From the NCBI RefSeq assembly GCF_902459485.1, contig NZ_LR699119.1:62001-126000 (forward strand): 64,000 nt of DNA. The letters are read 5' to 3'. This DNA comes from Aquicella siphonis. GTDB taxonomy: Bacteria; Pseudomonadota; Gammaproteobacteria; DSM-16500. Numbering within the stretch: position 1 is the stretch's first letter; each line of letters opens with the position of its first letter. The position numbers were made by a program, and so were the translations under genes. Below the pieces are notes generated by a model. That model ran no database searches and had not been told where the DNA came from. It saw nothing but the letters and a program-made list of their open reading frames with translations. Positions 63,470 to 64,000 of this stretch are shown one piece after another.

Positions 63470-64000
63470 ATTATTGCTCAGGCAGCGCGACCTGTGCGCG
63501 ATGCAATCCGCGACGGGTGAATCCGGTGCGATGACTTCACTCAATGCGGAATAGGGAACCAGTACGGTTTGCGCTCCGTACACATCGGGCGCCACCCGGT
63601 TTTCATCAAATGTAATCACAATCCCGGTGGGCTTGATGTTCCAGTTGGCAAAACTCTCGGGAACAGGCAGCGTGCCATCGGCAATCCTGCTGCTGTTTTT
63701 CAATCGCCTGGCCAGGTCAAAACGGGTGTACCGGGACAGGATTTCCAGATAATTCGAGCCGGGAATAAACAGGTCGCTGAGTTCGATGGCCTGGTTTTTA
63801 TCGAGGTTATAATTGAGGACGCGGTGAGTATGATACGGCTCGGCCGTTCCTCCCACATATCCCTGTATGCTGAAACGGATGCTGATGATGTGGTCGCGTT
63901 TGGACTTGATATAAGATGTATTGTAATCAATATATAAATTATTGGTGATCTTGTCTTTGGGGATTTTCTTCTGGGCTTCGGCGTGGTCTTTTACCCGCTC
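63392..64000 (-). CDS. DUF3298 (RsiV-like) domain protein, N-terminus outside the window
   Basis: The minus-strand frame is open from 64000 to a stop at 63392, giving 202 residues of the C-terminal part. LYIDYNTSYIKSKRDHIISI, RFSIQGYVGGTAEPYHTHRV, LNYNLDKNQAIELSDLFIPG and VLVPYSALSEVIAPDSP match the DUF3298 domain found in RsiV-type and lysozyme-inhibitor-like lipoproteins, usually periplasmic. The domain ends at about IAPDSPVAD; the last 40 residues overlap the plsC gene and look like a read-through tail. The signal or lipobox would lie outside the window. Confidence 0.8.
   Translation of the reverse strand, partial: ERVKDHAEAQKKIPKDKITNNLYIDYNTSYIKSKRDHIISIRFSIQGYVGGTAEPYHTHRVLNYNLDKNQAIELSDLFIPGSNYLEILSRYTRFDLARRLKNSSRIADGTLPVPESFANWNIKPTGIVITFDENRVAPDVYGAQTVLVPYSALSEVIAPDSPVADCIAHRSRCLSNNLLTGGFIDEAANTNHGRFNPILGKL

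Overview
The window looks like chromosome of a gammaproteobacterium of the order Legionellales (Coxiella/Aquicella/Legionella relatives). This is inference: housekeeping genes (glmU, glmS, pyrD, uvrD, engB, parC/parE, hemCDXY, def-fmt-rsmB, guaC, gmhB, plsC) of gammaproteobacterial type are interleaved with very large, mostly helical or eukaryote-like proteins (RasGEF plus ankyrin, poly-glutamine, SecA-like, coiled coil) of the kind that intracellular Legionellales deliver through Dot/Icm secretion. No dot/icm gene is present here, so delivery is unproven.

Layout. 0-3.7 kb: a truncated PPC/DUF296 gene, a macro-domain/HD-domain gene pair and an unrecognised Ser/Pro-rich protein with basic clusters. 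3.7-9.6 kb: glmU and glmS, both needed for UDP-GlcNAc synthesis, separated by an unknown coiled-coil gene; then pyrD on the other strand. 9.6-16.5 kb: a secreted serine hydrolase, uvrD/engB divergent pair and an OPT transporter, bracketed by two inverted copies of a hairpin-rich dispersed repeat. 16.5-25.7 kb: two overlapping giant genes, a 1683-aa protein with a poly-Q tract and a 1379-aa SecA-like ATPase with an altered Walker A motif; they may be one gene split by a frame change. 25.7-28.2 kb: an AT-richer stretch with a broken GNAT acetyltransferase, an APC amino-acid permease, a 44-codon ORF and an internally deleted IS256-type transposase, which reads as a scar of horizontal transfer. 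28.2-32.1 kb: a 1303-aa RasGEF/ankyrin protein.

32.5-35.4 kb: a compact polyhydroxyalkanoate cassette (MaoC-phosphotransacylase fusion, PhaE, PhaC class III) with 4-bp overlaps. 35.4-39.3 kb: two unknown genes, one membrane-anchored and one coiled coil. 39.4-44.7 kb: parC, parE, nudF and ubiK on the minus strand. 44.7-51.9 kb: a 1685-aa protein with an internal duplication, divergent from two tandem paralogues with paired C-terminal membrane segments. 52-57 kb: a degenerate spermidine-synthase-like gene, then the haem operon hemC-hemD-hemX-hemY, in which hemY is frameshifted. 57-60 kb: def-fmt-rsmB. 60-64 kb: guaC, a small outer-membrane beta-barrel protein, gmhB-plsC and the 3' part of a DUF3298 gene.

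I found no rRNA, tRNA or CRISPR array. Functional names rest on motif reading only; no database search was run.
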